A stretch of 64,000 bases of DNA. Origin: Citrobacter werkmanii NBRC 105721. Lineage in GTDB: Bacteria > Pseudomonadota > Gammaproteobacteria > Enterobacterales > Enterobacteriaceae. Under the pieces are notes generated by a model that was given only the letters and a program-made list of their open reading frames with translations, made no database searches and was not told the origin of the DNA. The stretch spans positions 404,310 to 468,309 of the forward strand of contig BBMW01000011.1 of the NCBI GenBank assembly GCA_000759755.1. The letters are read 5' to 3'. Positions within the stretch are counted from its first letter, which is position 1, and every line of letters begins with the position of its first letter. Shown here piece after piece: positions 8,461 through 16,609 of this stretch. The position numbers were made by a program, and so were the translations under genes.

Positions 8461-8643
8461 TTACTGCTCATACAACATGAGCAACAGCCCTGACTCCAAC
8501 GCATCCATTTCAGCAGTTTCGGTAATATCCAGCTTATTCGCTAAAACTAAATCAACTGAACCAGGCTGATAACGCTCTGCCTGTTTGCATCGAAATGTGA
8601 AATGAGTACCAAGAAAAACAAGTAGGCGAGCAAAGAAGGTGTA
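8461..8643 (-). pseudogene. Start-less 60-codon open frame, possible gene fragment
   Basis: The frame is open from a stop at 8644-8646 to TAA at 8461-8463. It reads through FRCKQAERYQPGSVDLVLAN and KLDITETAEMDALESGLLLM to LYEQ. The text looks like a genuine protein C-terminus. The only ATG in it is late and there is no ribosome-binding site, so it may be the 3' end of a lost gene. It could also be chance. Confidence 0.25.
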
Positions 8644-8747
8644 TCACGAGACACGCCGATTAAGGCAGTTACATACGAAAGGTAACCCTTCTGGACGCCG
8701 CCATCCTTAGATGGAAACGTCCGTTAGCGTTTTATTCAATAGTCAGC
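8644..8747. other. Short gap before the yoaC-like gene
   Basis: No gene was seen. An imperfect dyad (ACGCCGCCATCC / GGAAACGTCCG, about 8694-8722) lies downstream of the leftward yoaC-like gene and could be a weak transcript end. Confidence 0.3.
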
Positions 8748-9047
8748 TCACACGAGTTCTTTGAGCTGCTCCTGCATATAGGTCGAAAAATACTCTGGGT
8801 TTTTGATAAGGATGCGGTTACCGGAGGCGACTTTTTCTGCCCATCCGGCCACTTTTTTCGTGAACTCAGGATTCCATCCCTCCTGCTCACCCCGTGCCAT
8901 CACAACTTCCGGACTCGCTGGCACACCTAAGTCATGCAAATACTTTAAAATTCCCTTAGCGGTGCTTTCATCCATTGAATGGGGTACTGACGCCGAAGTG
9001 TTCATACCACCAATAAAATCCAAGGCTTTTTCAATTGCTGTTGGCAT
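8748..9047 (-). CDS. yoaC: DUF1889 family protein, YoaC-like
   Basis: The 99-residue soluble protein starts MPTAIEKALDFIGGMNTSAS and contains STAKGILKYLHDLGVPASPE, EGWNPEFTKKVAGWAEK and NPEYFSTYMQEQLKELV. This matches E. coli YoaC (DUF1889, 99 residues) as I remember it. Its function is unknown. An earlier in-frame ATG at 9071 would add eight residues, but an AAGGAT ribosome-binding site fits the start used here. In E. coli yoaC lies elsewhere on the chromosome, so here it is either a relocated or a second copy. It runs in the same direction as dhaF, 133 bp further on. Confidence 0.75.
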   Translation of the reverse strand: MPTAIEKALDFIGGMNTSASVPHSMDESTAKGILKYLHDLGVPASPEVVMARGEQEGWNPEFTKKVAGWAEKVASGNRILIKNPEYFSTYMQEQLKELV

Positions 9048-9180
9048 GCTCTTATCCTTAAAATTAACCACGTGAGAGACACCTTGATACTATGTACCCA
9101 ACTCCGCCGGGATATCAAAGAGAACATCGCCTTTCTTTGACTTACCCCGCAGCTAAACGCTTGCGCGGCTGTTTTCTGCA

Positions 9181-10995
9181 CTATTTTTTGGCTTCTCCGG
9201 CTAAAACCAGCCCGGTCGCCACCGCATTGCGCGGGCCTTCAGTACCACGGATATTACCCTGCCCAGCGACAACGCCGTACTGCGCCAACGCATCGGTGAG
9301 CGTCTGCGGAATTTCAAAATCCAGCGATGAGCCACCTACCAGCACCACAAAAGTGATATCGCGAATCGAGCCGCCGGGCGAGACCTGACGTAACGCGCGT
9401 AGACAGTTGGTCACAAAGACTTTCTCTTTGGCCTGACGGCGCACCAGACGAATCTTCTCCAGCGAGGTCTGGTTATCGACCGGGATCAGCTCGCCCTCTT
9501 TCAGATACACCACTTTGGCAAATACTGACGGGCTGAGCGGTTCACGAAAAAACTCCACCGCGCCGTTCTCGTGGCGAATGCTGAACAGGCTCTCCACTTT
9601 GGCCAGCGGGTATTTTTTAATTTCCTCTGCCAAAAACGGATCGCTTAAGCCCAGTTCCGTTTGAATCAACAGGCTGACCATATTCCCCGCCCCGGCAAGA
9701 TGTACCGCCTTCACTACGCCGTCGCTATTAATAATGGCGGCATCGGTGGATCCTGCGCCTAAATCGAGGATCGCCAGCGGAGCGGCGCATCCAGGCGTCG
9801 TTAACGCGCCAGCCACGGCCATGTTGGCTTCCACACCACCGACTTCAACTGGGGTATTTAACCGGGCGCTTAGCTCGCTGGCGATAGCCTGCATCTGTAA
9901 GCGATCGGATTTCACCATCGCCGCAATGCCAACGGCGTTCTCCATTGAACATTCCCCGGCAATGCCACCCTGCACCGCGCGGGGAATAAACGTATCCACC
10001 GCCAGAAGATCCTGGATATGCACGGCGTTCATGTCGTGACCGGTCAGCGAGGCCATTACCTTACGAACCCGCTCAAGCATCCCGCCCGCGTGCGTACCTG
10101 CTTCACCGCGAATATCGCACACGGGCGCACAGGCGCTCATCGCCTGCATAATGGCCTGCGCGCCCTGCGCTACGTCGGCTTCACCGCCGCGCTTTTCGCC
10201 ACGGATAAAGATCTTACCCGCCGGGATCGTTCGCGACTGCACATCCCCCTGCGGCGTTTTCAGCACCACGGCGGAGCGGTTGCCAATCAGCGCTCTGGCG
10301 ATGGGGACGATGGTTTGCGTTTCCTCCGGCGTCAGGGCAAAAAAGGTTGCGATACCGTAAGGATTCGACAATACCCGCACCACCTGCCCGGCGGCCGCCA
10401 CTTCCACCGCCGCCAGCACGCCTTCCGGCACCTTCTCAAGTAAGGTGACTTCATCAACCACCGGCATTGCCCGACGCAGGCGATTGTTGACCAGTACGCC
10501 ATCATCCTTTTTCAGGATCGCCGCCACCACGTTGATCCCACGATCCAACGCCGCATTGATAAGCCAGACCGCTTCAAGGAAATCGATCTCTTCGCCCACC
10601 AGCGGGATCCAGCCCTGCGCAAAGCAATCCTCGCTCAGTGATGCCAGCTTATCCACGCTGATGGTGGTTCCCATCCCCACGCCGACGCCACCCGGCGTTT
10701 GCGGGTTATGGCCAATCATTGTCGATTCAGTAATGATGGTTTCAGTGATGGTTTCCATCGCCACATCGCCAATCACCGGCGCGGCCTCATTGATGCAGAT
10801 TTTCGCCACGTCCTGAAGCGACCACGGTGTTTTATCCAGTGCCTGCTGCAGAGAAGCGACCACCCCGGCAATGTTGTCCCGCGTCCCTTTCATGCCCGTG
10901 GTGGCGACAATCCCGCTGGCGATAAACTGCCCATGCTGCGCCAACGCCACTTCGGTGGTGGCGTTGCCGATATCAATCCCGGCGATTAACGGCAT
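9181..10995 (-). CDS. dhaF: Glycerol dehydratase reactivase, large subunit DhaF
   Basis: The 604-residue protein starts MPLIAGIDIGNATTEVALAQ, an actin-like (ASKHA) ATPase phosphate loop. It is the family of diol/glycerol dehydratase reactivating factors (DdrA, PduG, GdrA). The length equals that of the C. freundii protein. A second nucleotide motif, LDLGAGSTDAAIINSDG, lies near residue 415. With DhaG it swaps damaged cobalamin out of inactivated dehydratase using ATP. It is the last gene of dhaBCE-dhaF and starts 11 nt after dhaE with a strong GGAGG site. The upstream ATG at 11010 would overlap dhaE and lacks conservation. Earlier literature calls this gene orfZ. Confidence 0.93.
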   Translation of the reverse strand: MPLIAGIDIGNATTEVALAQHGQFIASGIVATTGMKGTRDNIAGVVASLQQALDKTPWSLQDVAKICINEAAPVIGDVAMETITETIITESTMIGHNPQTPGGVGVGMGTTISVDKLASLSEDCFAQGWIPLVGEEIDFLEAVWLINAALDRGINVVAAILKKDDGVLVNNRLRRAMPVVDEVTLLEKVPEGVLAAVEVAAAGQVVRVLSNPYGIATFFALTPEETQTIVPIARALIGNRSAVVLKTPQGDVQSRTIPAGKIFIRGEKRGGEADVAQGAQAIMQAMSACAPVCDIRGEAGTHAGGMLERVRKVMASLTGHDMNAVHIQDLLAVDTFIPRAVQGGIAGECSMENAVGIAAMVKSDRLQMQAIASELSARLNTPVEVGGVEANMAVAGALTTPGCAAPLAILDLGAGSTDAAIINSDGVVKAVHLAGAGNMVSLLIQTELGLSDPFLAEEIKKYPLAKVESLFSIRHENGAVEFFREPLSPSVFAKVVYLKEGELIPVDNQTSLEKIRLVRRQAKEKVFVTNCLRALRQVSPGGSIRDITFVVLVGGSSLDFEIPQTLTDALAQYGVVAGQGNIRGTEGPRNAVATGLVLAGEAKK

Positions 10996-11006
10996 ACCTC
11001 CCTCCG

Positions 11007-11435
11007 TCACTGGCTACCTTTACGCAGCTTGTTTCTCTGCTGATACACATCTGCCGACTCGCGGACAAAGGCAGCGTTCACCGTGGCATGCCAGGTGTGC
11101 TCCAGCTCATCGGCAATCGCCTGTAGTTCCGCGAATGAAGAACGAAACGGACGTAGCGCATTATAGATTTCCAGAATACGAGCATCCGGGATGGCAATCA
11201 GTTCCGCCGCGCGACGGAAATTGCGCGCCACGGCGTGACGCTGCATCTGTTCGGCAATCTGCGCCTGGTACTCCAGCGTTTGCTGAGAAATACGCACATC
11301 CTGCGGCCCGACCTTGCCTGCCAGCACATTCTCAAGGGTAATGTCGGTTAACGGTTTCCCGCCAGGCGTCTGGATTTTCTCCGGGCAGCGGGTGGCTAAT
11401 GGGTAATCCTGCGCGGTCATGATGTTGTCGTTCAT
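11007..11435 (-). CDS. dhaE: Glycerol dehydratase small (gamma) subunit DhaE
   Basis: The 142-residue protein starts MNDNIMTAQDYPLATRCPEK and is almost identical to what I recall of C. freundii DhaE, including length. The conserved core is DVRISQQTLEYQAQIAEQMQ and HTWHATVNAAFVRESADVYQ. It is the gamma subunit of the alpha2-beta2-gamma2 coenzyme-B12 enzyme that dehydrates glycerol to 3-hydroxypropionaldehyde. It begins 2 nt after dhaC, so translational coupling is likely. Confidence 0.94.
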   Translation of the reverse strand: MNDNIMTAQDYPLATRCPEKIQTPGGKPLTDITLENVLAGKVGPQDVRISQQTLEYQAQIAEQMQRHAVARNFRRAAELIAIPDARILEIYNALRPFRSSFAELQAIADELEHTWHATVNAAFVRESADVYQQRNKLRKGSQ

Positions 11436-11437
11436 GG

Positions 11438-12022
11438 TCATTCCCTCACCAGTGCAATATGCAGCGTGACAGGCGCAGCATCCTGCACCACATGTTTGGT
11501 TTCTTTGATGTGAAACAGCGCGGCCTTGGCCATAAATTTAGGGCGCACCATCTGGTCATTGACCACCGGCACCGGCGAAGGCGACTCTTTGCGTGCATAG
11601 CGCGCGGCGTTTTTACCGATCTGGCGATAGGTTTCCAGCGTCAGCAGCGGAGCCTGAGAGAACAGCTCCAGGTTACTCAGCGGCAGCAGATCGCGCTGAT
11701 GAATCACCGTGGTTCCCTTCGACTGGATACCAATCCCGATGCCGGAACCGCTGAGGTTTGCCGCGTCCCACGCCATAAAAGAAACATCCGAGGTGCGCAG
11801 AATTCTTACCACCCGCGCATGCAGCCCCTCTTCTTCGATCCCCGCCACCAGCTCTTTAAGAATCGCCTTATGCGGCATATCAATCAGGGTCTTGTGCTGG
11901 TGCTTATCAAAGGCCGGAGCGACGCCAATCACCACTTCATCTACGCGTTCGTTCGCTTTAGCCGCTTCGCCTTCGCTTACCTGCAAGGTGAAAACCGGCT
12001 TACGTTCAGTTGTGCATTCCAC
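11438..12022 (-). CDS. dhaC: Glycerol dehydratase medium (beta) subunit DhaC
   Basis: The 194-residue protein has the Rossmann-like cobalamin-side fold of diol dehydratase medium subunits: [20 protein letters not shown], then [20 protein letters not shown] and [20 protein letters not shown]. With DhaB it forms the B12 pocket. The length matches glycerol dehydratase (194 residues) rather than the longer PduD, which has an N-terminal microcompartment-targeting extension. That extension is absent here, fitting a cytosolic, shell-free pathway. It starts 11 nt after dhaB. Confidence 0.94.
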   Translation of the reverse strand: MECTTERKPVFTLQVSEGEAAKANERVDEVVIGVAPAFDKHQHKTLIDMPHKAILKELVAGIEEEGLHARVVRILRTSDVSFMAWDAANLSGSGIGIGIQSKGTTVIHQRDLLPLSNLELFSQAPLLTLETYRQIGKNAARYARKESPSPVPVVNDQMVRPKFMAKAALFHIKETKHVVQDAAPVTLHIALVRE

Positions 12023-12033
12023 GGTGTACCACC

Positions 12034-13701
12034 TTATTCAATTGAGCCTGGCTGAACCACGCCCGCGATATTTTTAATTTCCGCCCAGCGCTCGGCAGAG
12101 ATGCGATAGCCGGTGCCTGGTCCCTGATAATCATTAATGTCGTTAACGGCGCTTACCACCTCAAACTGGCGATCCAGAATGGCCGACGTTTGCAGGTAAT
12201 CACCGGTGACGCGCTGTCTCAGCATATTGAGAATGTTACTGGCGATATCTTCGAAGCCGCTACGGCTTAGCGCGCCGACGATATCCAGCCCGGTGATATT
12301 GCGCTTCATCATCTCTTCCACGGCAGCCAGATCTTCCACCACATTGCGCGCGGGCATATCTTTGCTGCCGTGAGCATAAGTGGCGGCCTCAACCTCCTCA
12401 TCGCTAATCAGCGGCAGGCCCAGTTCGCGGAACACCGCCTGAATGGCGCGTGCCGCCTTGTTGCGGATGGCGATGGTTTCTTCTTCGGTTACAGGACGCA
12501 GACCACCGTCAACCATCAGATCGCGTTGCAGAATGTTGTAATCATCGAAGTCTTCCGCGTCGAAGTTCGACCCGGCAAACATGTTGTCGTAGTTCGGTAC
12601 GGCGCTATAGCCGGAGAAGATAAAGTCGGTGCCGGGAAGCATTTGCATCAGGGTACGGGCGGTACGGCGAATATCAGAGTGGGAAAAGGTCTGGTCATTG
12701 GCGGAGGCCACTTCAAGGTCGAGCATTGAGGCAATCAGGTTTTCCGCCAGCACCGCGCGGATCCCCGACGGCACCGCGCCGGTCATGCCAATACAGCTGA
12801 CCGCACCGTTTTGCAGCCCCTGTACGCCCGCGCCTTTGGTGATAAAGATGCAGCGCGACTCCAGATAGAGCATCGATTTACTCTCGGAATAGCCCATCAG
12901 CGCTTCCGAACCGGTGCCAGAGGTGTAACGCATTTTCAGTCCGCGAGACGCATAGGCCGAGGCGAGAAACGCTTTGGACCACGGCGTATCATCGCCGTCG
13001 GTAAACACCGACTCTGTACCGTATACCGACACGGTTTCGGCGTAGCTGGTTAACCCGCGCATCCCCAGCTCCAGCTCAGTCGCCTCCTCAACGGAACATT
13101 GCGTGAGCACGCCGGGGCGACCGCACTGGGAACCGACCAGCAGCGCCAGGGCGTTAAACGGTGCATAGCGGGCGATCCCGACCGTCGTTTCCTGTTCTGA
13201 AAAACCACGGATCCCCGCTTCAGCCGCATCGGCGGCAATCTGTACCGGGTTGTCTTTCAGGTTGGTGACATGGCACTGGTTGGACGGCGTGCGTCTGGCG
13301 CGCATTTTTTGCAGCGCCATCATCATTTCCACCACGTTCATTTGCGCCATCACCTCCACCGCTTTCGCCGGGGTGATAGCGGTGGTAATAGCAACAATCT
13401 CTTCCCGGCTGACGTGGATATCCACCAGCATTCTGGCGATCTCCAGCGCGTCGAGCCGCATTGCCCGTTCAGTTTCAGCTACGTTAATCGCGTAGTCGGC
13501 AATAAAACGGTCAATCATGTCGAACTCGGCGCGGCTCTTGCCGTCCAGCTCAACAATACGACCATTCTCTACCTTCACCGACGAAGCCGGATCGTAGGGG
13601 CTTTCCATGGCGATCAGCCCCTCTTCAGGCCATTCGCCAATCAGCCCATCCTGATTTACAGGGCGCTTCGCAAGCACTTCGAATCGTTTTGATCTTCTCA
13701 T
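12034..13701 (-). CDS. dhaB: Glycerol dehydratase large (alpha) subunit DhaB
   Basis: The 555-residue catalytic subunit is a TIM barrel in which adenosylcobalamin starts radical removal of water from glycerol. Recognisable blocks are [60 protein letters not shown] and [20 protein letters not shown]. The length equals known glycerol dehydratases (555, against 554 for PduC). I name it by its dha context. It is the first gene of the leftward operon dhaB-dhaC-dhaE-dhaF. Upstream are paired 15-bp operator candidates and an FNR-like box. The product, 3-hydroxypropionaldehyde, is the DhaT substrate. Confidence 0.95.
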   Translation of the reverse strand: MRRSKRFEVLAKRPVNQDGLIGEWPEEGLIAMESPYDPASSVKVENGRIVELDGKSRAEFDMIDRFIADYAINVAETERAMRLDALEIARMLVDIHVSREEIVAITTAITPAKAVEVMAQMNVVEMMMALQKMRARRTPSNQCHVTNLKDNPVQIAADAAEAGIRGFSEQETTVGIARYAPFNALALLVGSQCGRPGVLTQCSVEEATELELGMRGLTSYAETVSVYGTESVFTDGDDTPWSKAFLASAYASRGLKMRYTSGTGSEALMGYSESKSMLYLESRCIFITKGAGVQGLQNGAVSCIGMTGAVPSGIRAVLAENLIASMLDLEVASANDQTFSHSDIRRTARTLMQMLPGTDFIFSGYSAVPNYDNMFAGSNFDAEDFDDYNILQRDLMVDGGLRPVTEEETIAIRNKAARAIQAVFRELGLPLISDEEVEAATYAHGSKDMPARNVVEDLAAVEEMMKRNITGLDIVGALSRSGFEDIASNILNMLRQRVTGDYLQTSAILDRQFEVVSAVNDINDYQGPGTGYRISAERWAEIKNIAGVVQPGSIE

Positions 13702-13836
13702 AGTTTATGGACTCAAAAGATAAAAAATAGGGACGCCGGGCCGTATTGCCGGGGACACACCACCCGGCATTCGCCTTTCATCAGCAATGGCCGAACTCTA
13801 AATGAGCACAGCAATAAAAAAATAAAATTAATTTCG

Positions 13837-13851
13837 TTCCAATTTGGCACG
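13837..13851. promoter_or_regulatory. Candidate DhaR site 1 before dhaB
   Basis: GTTCCAATTTGGCAC is a degraded form of the GTTYC-N5-GRAAC dyad that also occurs before dhaD and dhaK. It starts exactly 30 bp left of the next copy. The assignment to DhaR is inferred from co-occurrence at dha promoters only. Confidence 0.4.
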
Positions 13852-13866
13852 TAATAAAAATTCATC

Positions 13867-13881
13867 GTTCCATATTGAAAC
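13867..13881. promoter_or_regulatory. Candidate DhaR site 2 before dhaB
   Basis: GTTCCATATTGAAAC is a near-perfect dyad, almost the same as the copy before dhaD (GTTCCAATATGAAAC on the reverse strand). It lies 166 bp before the dhaB start and 213 bp before orfY, so it could serve both divergent operons. Confidence 0.5.
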
Positions 13882-13921
13882 GGTTCTCAGGAATATCCGG
13901 AGCGAATTGTGACGAAGTTAA

Positions 13922-13935
13922 ATGATCATTATCAA
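13922..13935. promoter_or_regulatory. FNR-like box in the dhaB-orfY gap
   Basis: ATGATCATTATCAA matches the FNR consensus TTGAT-N4-ATCAA at nine of ten positions. FNR control would suit an anaerobic glycerol pathway. The same bases also resemble part of a Fur box, so the call is tentative. Confidence 0.35.
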
Positions 13936-14093
13936 TAAACACCAACACACAAAATTAAATTAATATTTTTTAAATTTTCACCCTATTGACTTAATAACGC
14001 ACGGCGAGAAAATAAAGCCAAACCCAATGATAAAAAATAGCTGTATCGCGATATTTTCGTGACCTCAGCCCTACAACATTTTCAGGAGAGACT

Positions 14094-14522
14094 GTGAATA
14101 AGAGCCAACCAATCGCCACCATTACGCTGGCGGCGGCGAAAAAAATGGCGCAGGCCGTCGAGGCTAAAGCGCTTGAGATCAACGTGCCGGTAGTCTTTTC
14201 CGTGGTGGATCGCGGCGGCAACACGCTGCTGATGCAACGCATGGACGACGCGTTTGTCACCAGTTGTGATATTTCTCTTAATAAAGCGTATACCGCCTGC
14301 TGTCTGCGGCAGGGGACCCATGAAATTACCGACGCGGTACAACCGGGTGCGTCACTATATGGTTTACAGCTAACAAATCAACAGCGCATTGTTATTTTTG
14401 GCGGCGGCTTACCTGTCATGTTAAACGATAAATTAATCGGTGCTGTCGGCGTAAGTGGCGGTACTGTCGAACAAGACATGTTATTAGCGCAAACCGCACT
14501 GAATTGTTTCTCTGAATTATAA
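14094..14522 (+). CDS. orfY: GlcG/HbpS-family protein of the dha regulon (OrfY)
   Basis: The 142-residue protein begins at a GTG with an AGGAG site 6 nt before it. It reads NKSQPIATITLAAAKKMAQA, VVFSVVDRGGNTLLMQRMDD and LIGAVGVSGGTVEQDMLLAQ. This is the GlcG/HbpS fold, the same domain as the C-terminal part of PduO, members of which bind haem or corrinoid. Its exact role in glycerol fermentation is not settled. It is the first gene of the rightward operon orfY-dhaT-dhaG-orfW, divergent from dhaB. The name follows the C. freundii/K. pneumoniae convention as I remember it. Confidence 0.85.
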   Translation: MNKSQPIATITLAAAKKMAQAVEAKALEINVPVVFSVVDRGGNTLLMQRMDDAFVTSCDISLNKAYTACCLRQGTHEITDAVQPGASLYGLQLTNQQRIVIFGGGLPVMLNDKLIGAVGVSGGTVEQDMLLAQTALNCFSEL

Positions 14523-14544
14523 TTTAAATCTAAGAAGGTAAATT

Positions 14545-15708
14545 ATGAGCTATCGTATGTTTGATTACCTGGTGCCAAATGTGAACTTTTTTGGCCCGAA
14601 TGCTATTTCCGTCGTTGGCGAACGCTGCAAACTGTTGGGCGGTAAAAAAGCGCTGCTGGTGACTGATAAAGGTCTGCGAGCCATTAAGGACGGCGCGGTT
14701 GATAAAACCCTCGAACATCTGCGTGAAGCCGGTATTGACGTGGTGGTGTTTGACGGCGTCGAGCCAAACCCTAAAGACACCAACGTGCGCGACGGCCTGG
14801 AAGTTTTTCGTAAAGAGCAATGCGATATCATCGTTACCGTCGGCGGTGGTAGCCCGCATGACTGCGGTAAAGGCATCGGCATCGCAGCGACGCACGAAGG
14901 CGATCTCTATAGCTATGCCGGGATTGAAACCCTGACCAATCCGCTGCCGCCGATCGTCGCGGTGAATACCACCGCCGGTACCGCCAGCGAAGTCACCCGC
15001 CACTGCGTGCTGACCAATACCAAAACCAAAGTGAAGTTTGTGATTGTCAGCTGGCGCAACCTGCCGTCGGTTTCCATCAATGACCCACTGCTGATGCTCG
15101 GCAAACCTGCGCCACTGACTGCGGCAACCGGAATGGACGCCCTGACCCACGCCGTTGAGGCCTATATTTCAAAAGATGCCAACCCGGTTACCGACGCCGC
15201 CGCTATCCAGGCAATTCGTCTGATCGCCCGCAACTTACGCCAGGCCGTAGCGCTGGGCAGCAACCTGAAAGCTCGCGAGAACATGGCCTATGCCTCTTTG
15301 CTGGCGGGTATGGCCTTCAACAACGCCAACCTTGGCTACGTTCACGCGATGGCGCATCAGCTTGGCGGTCTGTATGACATGCCGCACGGCGTAGCAAACG
15401 CCGTCCTGCTGCCGCACGTGGCGCGCTATAACCTGATCGCTAATCCGGAGAAATTTGCCGACATCGCGGAGTTTATGGGTGAGAACACCGATGGTCTGTC
15501 CACCATGGATGCCGCTGAGCTGGCGATTCGCGCCATCGCTCGCCTGTCAGCCGATATCGGTATTCCGCAGCATCTGCGCGAGCTGGGCGTCAAAGAAGCC
15601 GATTTCCCGTATATGGCGGAAATGGCGCTGAAAGACGGCAATGCCTTCTCCAACCCGCGTAAAGGGAACGAGAAAGAAATTGCCGAGATCTTCCGTCAGG
15701 CATTCTGA
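14545..15708 (+). CDS. dhaT: 1,3-propanediol dehydrogenase DhaT
   Basis: The 387-residue iron-dependent (group III) alcohol dehydrogenase starts MSYRMFDYLVPNVNFFGPNA. The NAD-binding loop GGGSPHDCGKGIGIA and the iron-binding signature MAHQLGGLYDMPHGVANAVL supply the His ligands, together with an upstream Asp. It reduces 3-hydroxypropionaldehyde to 1,3-propanediol with NADH, regenerating NAD+ for DhaD. The length equals C. freundii DhaT. It follows orfY by 22 nt with an AGAAGG ribosome-binding site and precedes dhaG by 16 nt. Confidence 0.96.
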   Translation: MSYRMFDYLVPNVNFFGPNAISVVGERCKLLGGKKALLVTDKGLRAIKDGAVDKTLEHLREAGIDVVVFDGVEPNPKDTNVRDGLEVFRKEQCDIIVTVGGGSPHDCGKGIGIAATHEGDLYSYAGIETLTNPLPPIVAVNTTAGTASEVTRHCVLTNTKTKVKFVIVSWRNLPSVSINDPLLMLGKPAPLTAATGMDALTHAVEAYISKDANPVTDAAAIQAIRLIARNLRQAVALGSNLKARENMAYASLLAGMAFNNANLGYVHAMAHQLGGLYDMPHGVANAVLLPHVARYNLIANPEKFADIAEFMGENTDGLSTMDAAELAIRAIARLSADIGIPQHLRELGVKEADFPYMAEMALKDGNAFSNPRKGNEKEIAEIFRQAF

Positions 15709-15724
15709 TCAATAAGGGGGCGCA

Positions 15725-16078
15725 ATGTCACTTTCATCACCGGGCGTACATCTGTTTTATCACTCACGCTGGCAGGATACGCGCGAGCTTGATGAACTAT
15801 GCTGGGGGCTGGAAGAGCAAGGCGTCCCTTGCCGGACAATCTGTTGCGACGAGCATGACTGCGCGCTGGCCCTCAGCAAGCTGGCGGCTAAAAGCTCAAC
15901 GCTACGCGTGGGTCTCGGCCTCAGCGCCTGTGGTGATATTGCCCTAACCCACGCCCAGCTACCCGAGGATCGGGCGCTGGTCTGCGGGCATATCGCCGCC
16001 GGGATAGTCCGCATCCGCACACTCGGCGCCAATGCAGGCCAACTGGTCAAAGTGCTTCCCTTCAGCGAGATAAAATAA
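15725..16078 (+). CDS. dhaG: Glycerol dehydratase reactivase, small subunit DhaG
   Basis: The 117-residue protein (SSPGVHLFYHSRWQDTRELD, LRVGLGLSACGDIALTHAQL) is the small subunit of the reactivase, of the DdrB/PduH/GdrB family. It is structurally like the dehydratase beta subunit, and it displaces that subunit during cofactor exchange. It partners DhaF, which is encoded in the opposite operon, so the two halves of the factor come from separate transcripts. Its TAA is followed directly by the orfW ATG with no gap. Older literature calls it orfX. Confidence 0.9.
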   Translation: MSLSSPGVHLFYHSRWQDTRELDELCWGLEEQGVPCRTICCDEHDCALALSKLAAKSSTLRVGLGLSACGDIALTHAQLPEDRALVCGHIAAGIVRIRTLGANAGQLVKVLPFSEIK

Positions 16079-16609
16079 ATGTACCGCATCTATACCCGAA
16101 CCGGTGATAAAGGCACGACCGCGCTGTTTGGCGGCAGCCGTATCGACAAAGACGACATCCGCGTTAACGCCTACGGTACGGTGGATGAACTGATTTCCCA
16201 GCTTGGCGTCTGCTATGCCAGCTCGCGCCAGGCAGAATTACGCCAGGATCTGCATGCCATCCAGAAGATGCTGTTTGTGCTGGGGGCGGAACTCGCCAGC
16301 GATGAGAAAGGTCTCGCCCGCTTAACGCAGACGATTAACGCCGAGGATATTCAGGCGCTGGAGCAACTTATTGACCGCAATATGGCGCAGAGCGGCCCCC
16401 TGAAAGAATTTGTCATTCCGGGGAAAAATCTGGCATCGGCACAGCTACACGTTGCGCGCACCCTGGCACGGCGGCTGGAGCGGATCCTCATCGCGATGGA
16501 CAGAACGCTGACGTTACGCGATGAACCCAAGCGTTATATCAACCGGCTGTCGGATGCGCTGTTCTCCATGGCCAGAATCGAAGAAACTACTCCAGATGTT
16601 TGCGCTTAA
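16079..16609 (+). CDS. orfW: PduO-type cob(I)alamin adenosyltransferase (OrfW)
   Basis: The 176-residue protein starts MYRIYTRTGDKGTTALFGGS, the ATP-binding motif of PduO-type adenosyltransferases. Conserved later blocks are DDIRVNAYGTVDELISQLGV and the VARTLARRLER helix. It attaches the adenosyl group from ATP to cob(I)alamin, making the cofactor that DhaB uses. It lacks the C-terminal HbpS-like domain of PduO, and that domain is encoded separately as OrfY at the other end of this operon. Its last 23 bp overlap the 3' end of dhaR on the other strand. Confidence 0.9.
   Translation: MYRIYTRTGDKGTTALFGGSRIDKDDIRVNAYGTVDELISQLGVCYASSRQAELRQDLHAIQKMLFVLGAELASDEKGLARLTQTINAEDIQALEQLIDRNMAQSGPLKEFVIPGKNLASAQLHVARTLARRLERILIAMDRTLTLRDEPKRYINRLSDALFSMARIEETTPDVCA

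Noticed and set aside
13837-13860. Sigma-54 promoter at TTGGCACGTAATAAAAATTC before dhaB
   Set aside because: The -24-like GG is present, but 10 nt later there is AA and not GC, and DhaR lacks GAFTGA. It was read as an operator copy instead.
14530-15150. Minus-strand 206-codon open frame opposite dhaT
   Set aside because: It is a mirror of the well-conserved dhaT coding strand.
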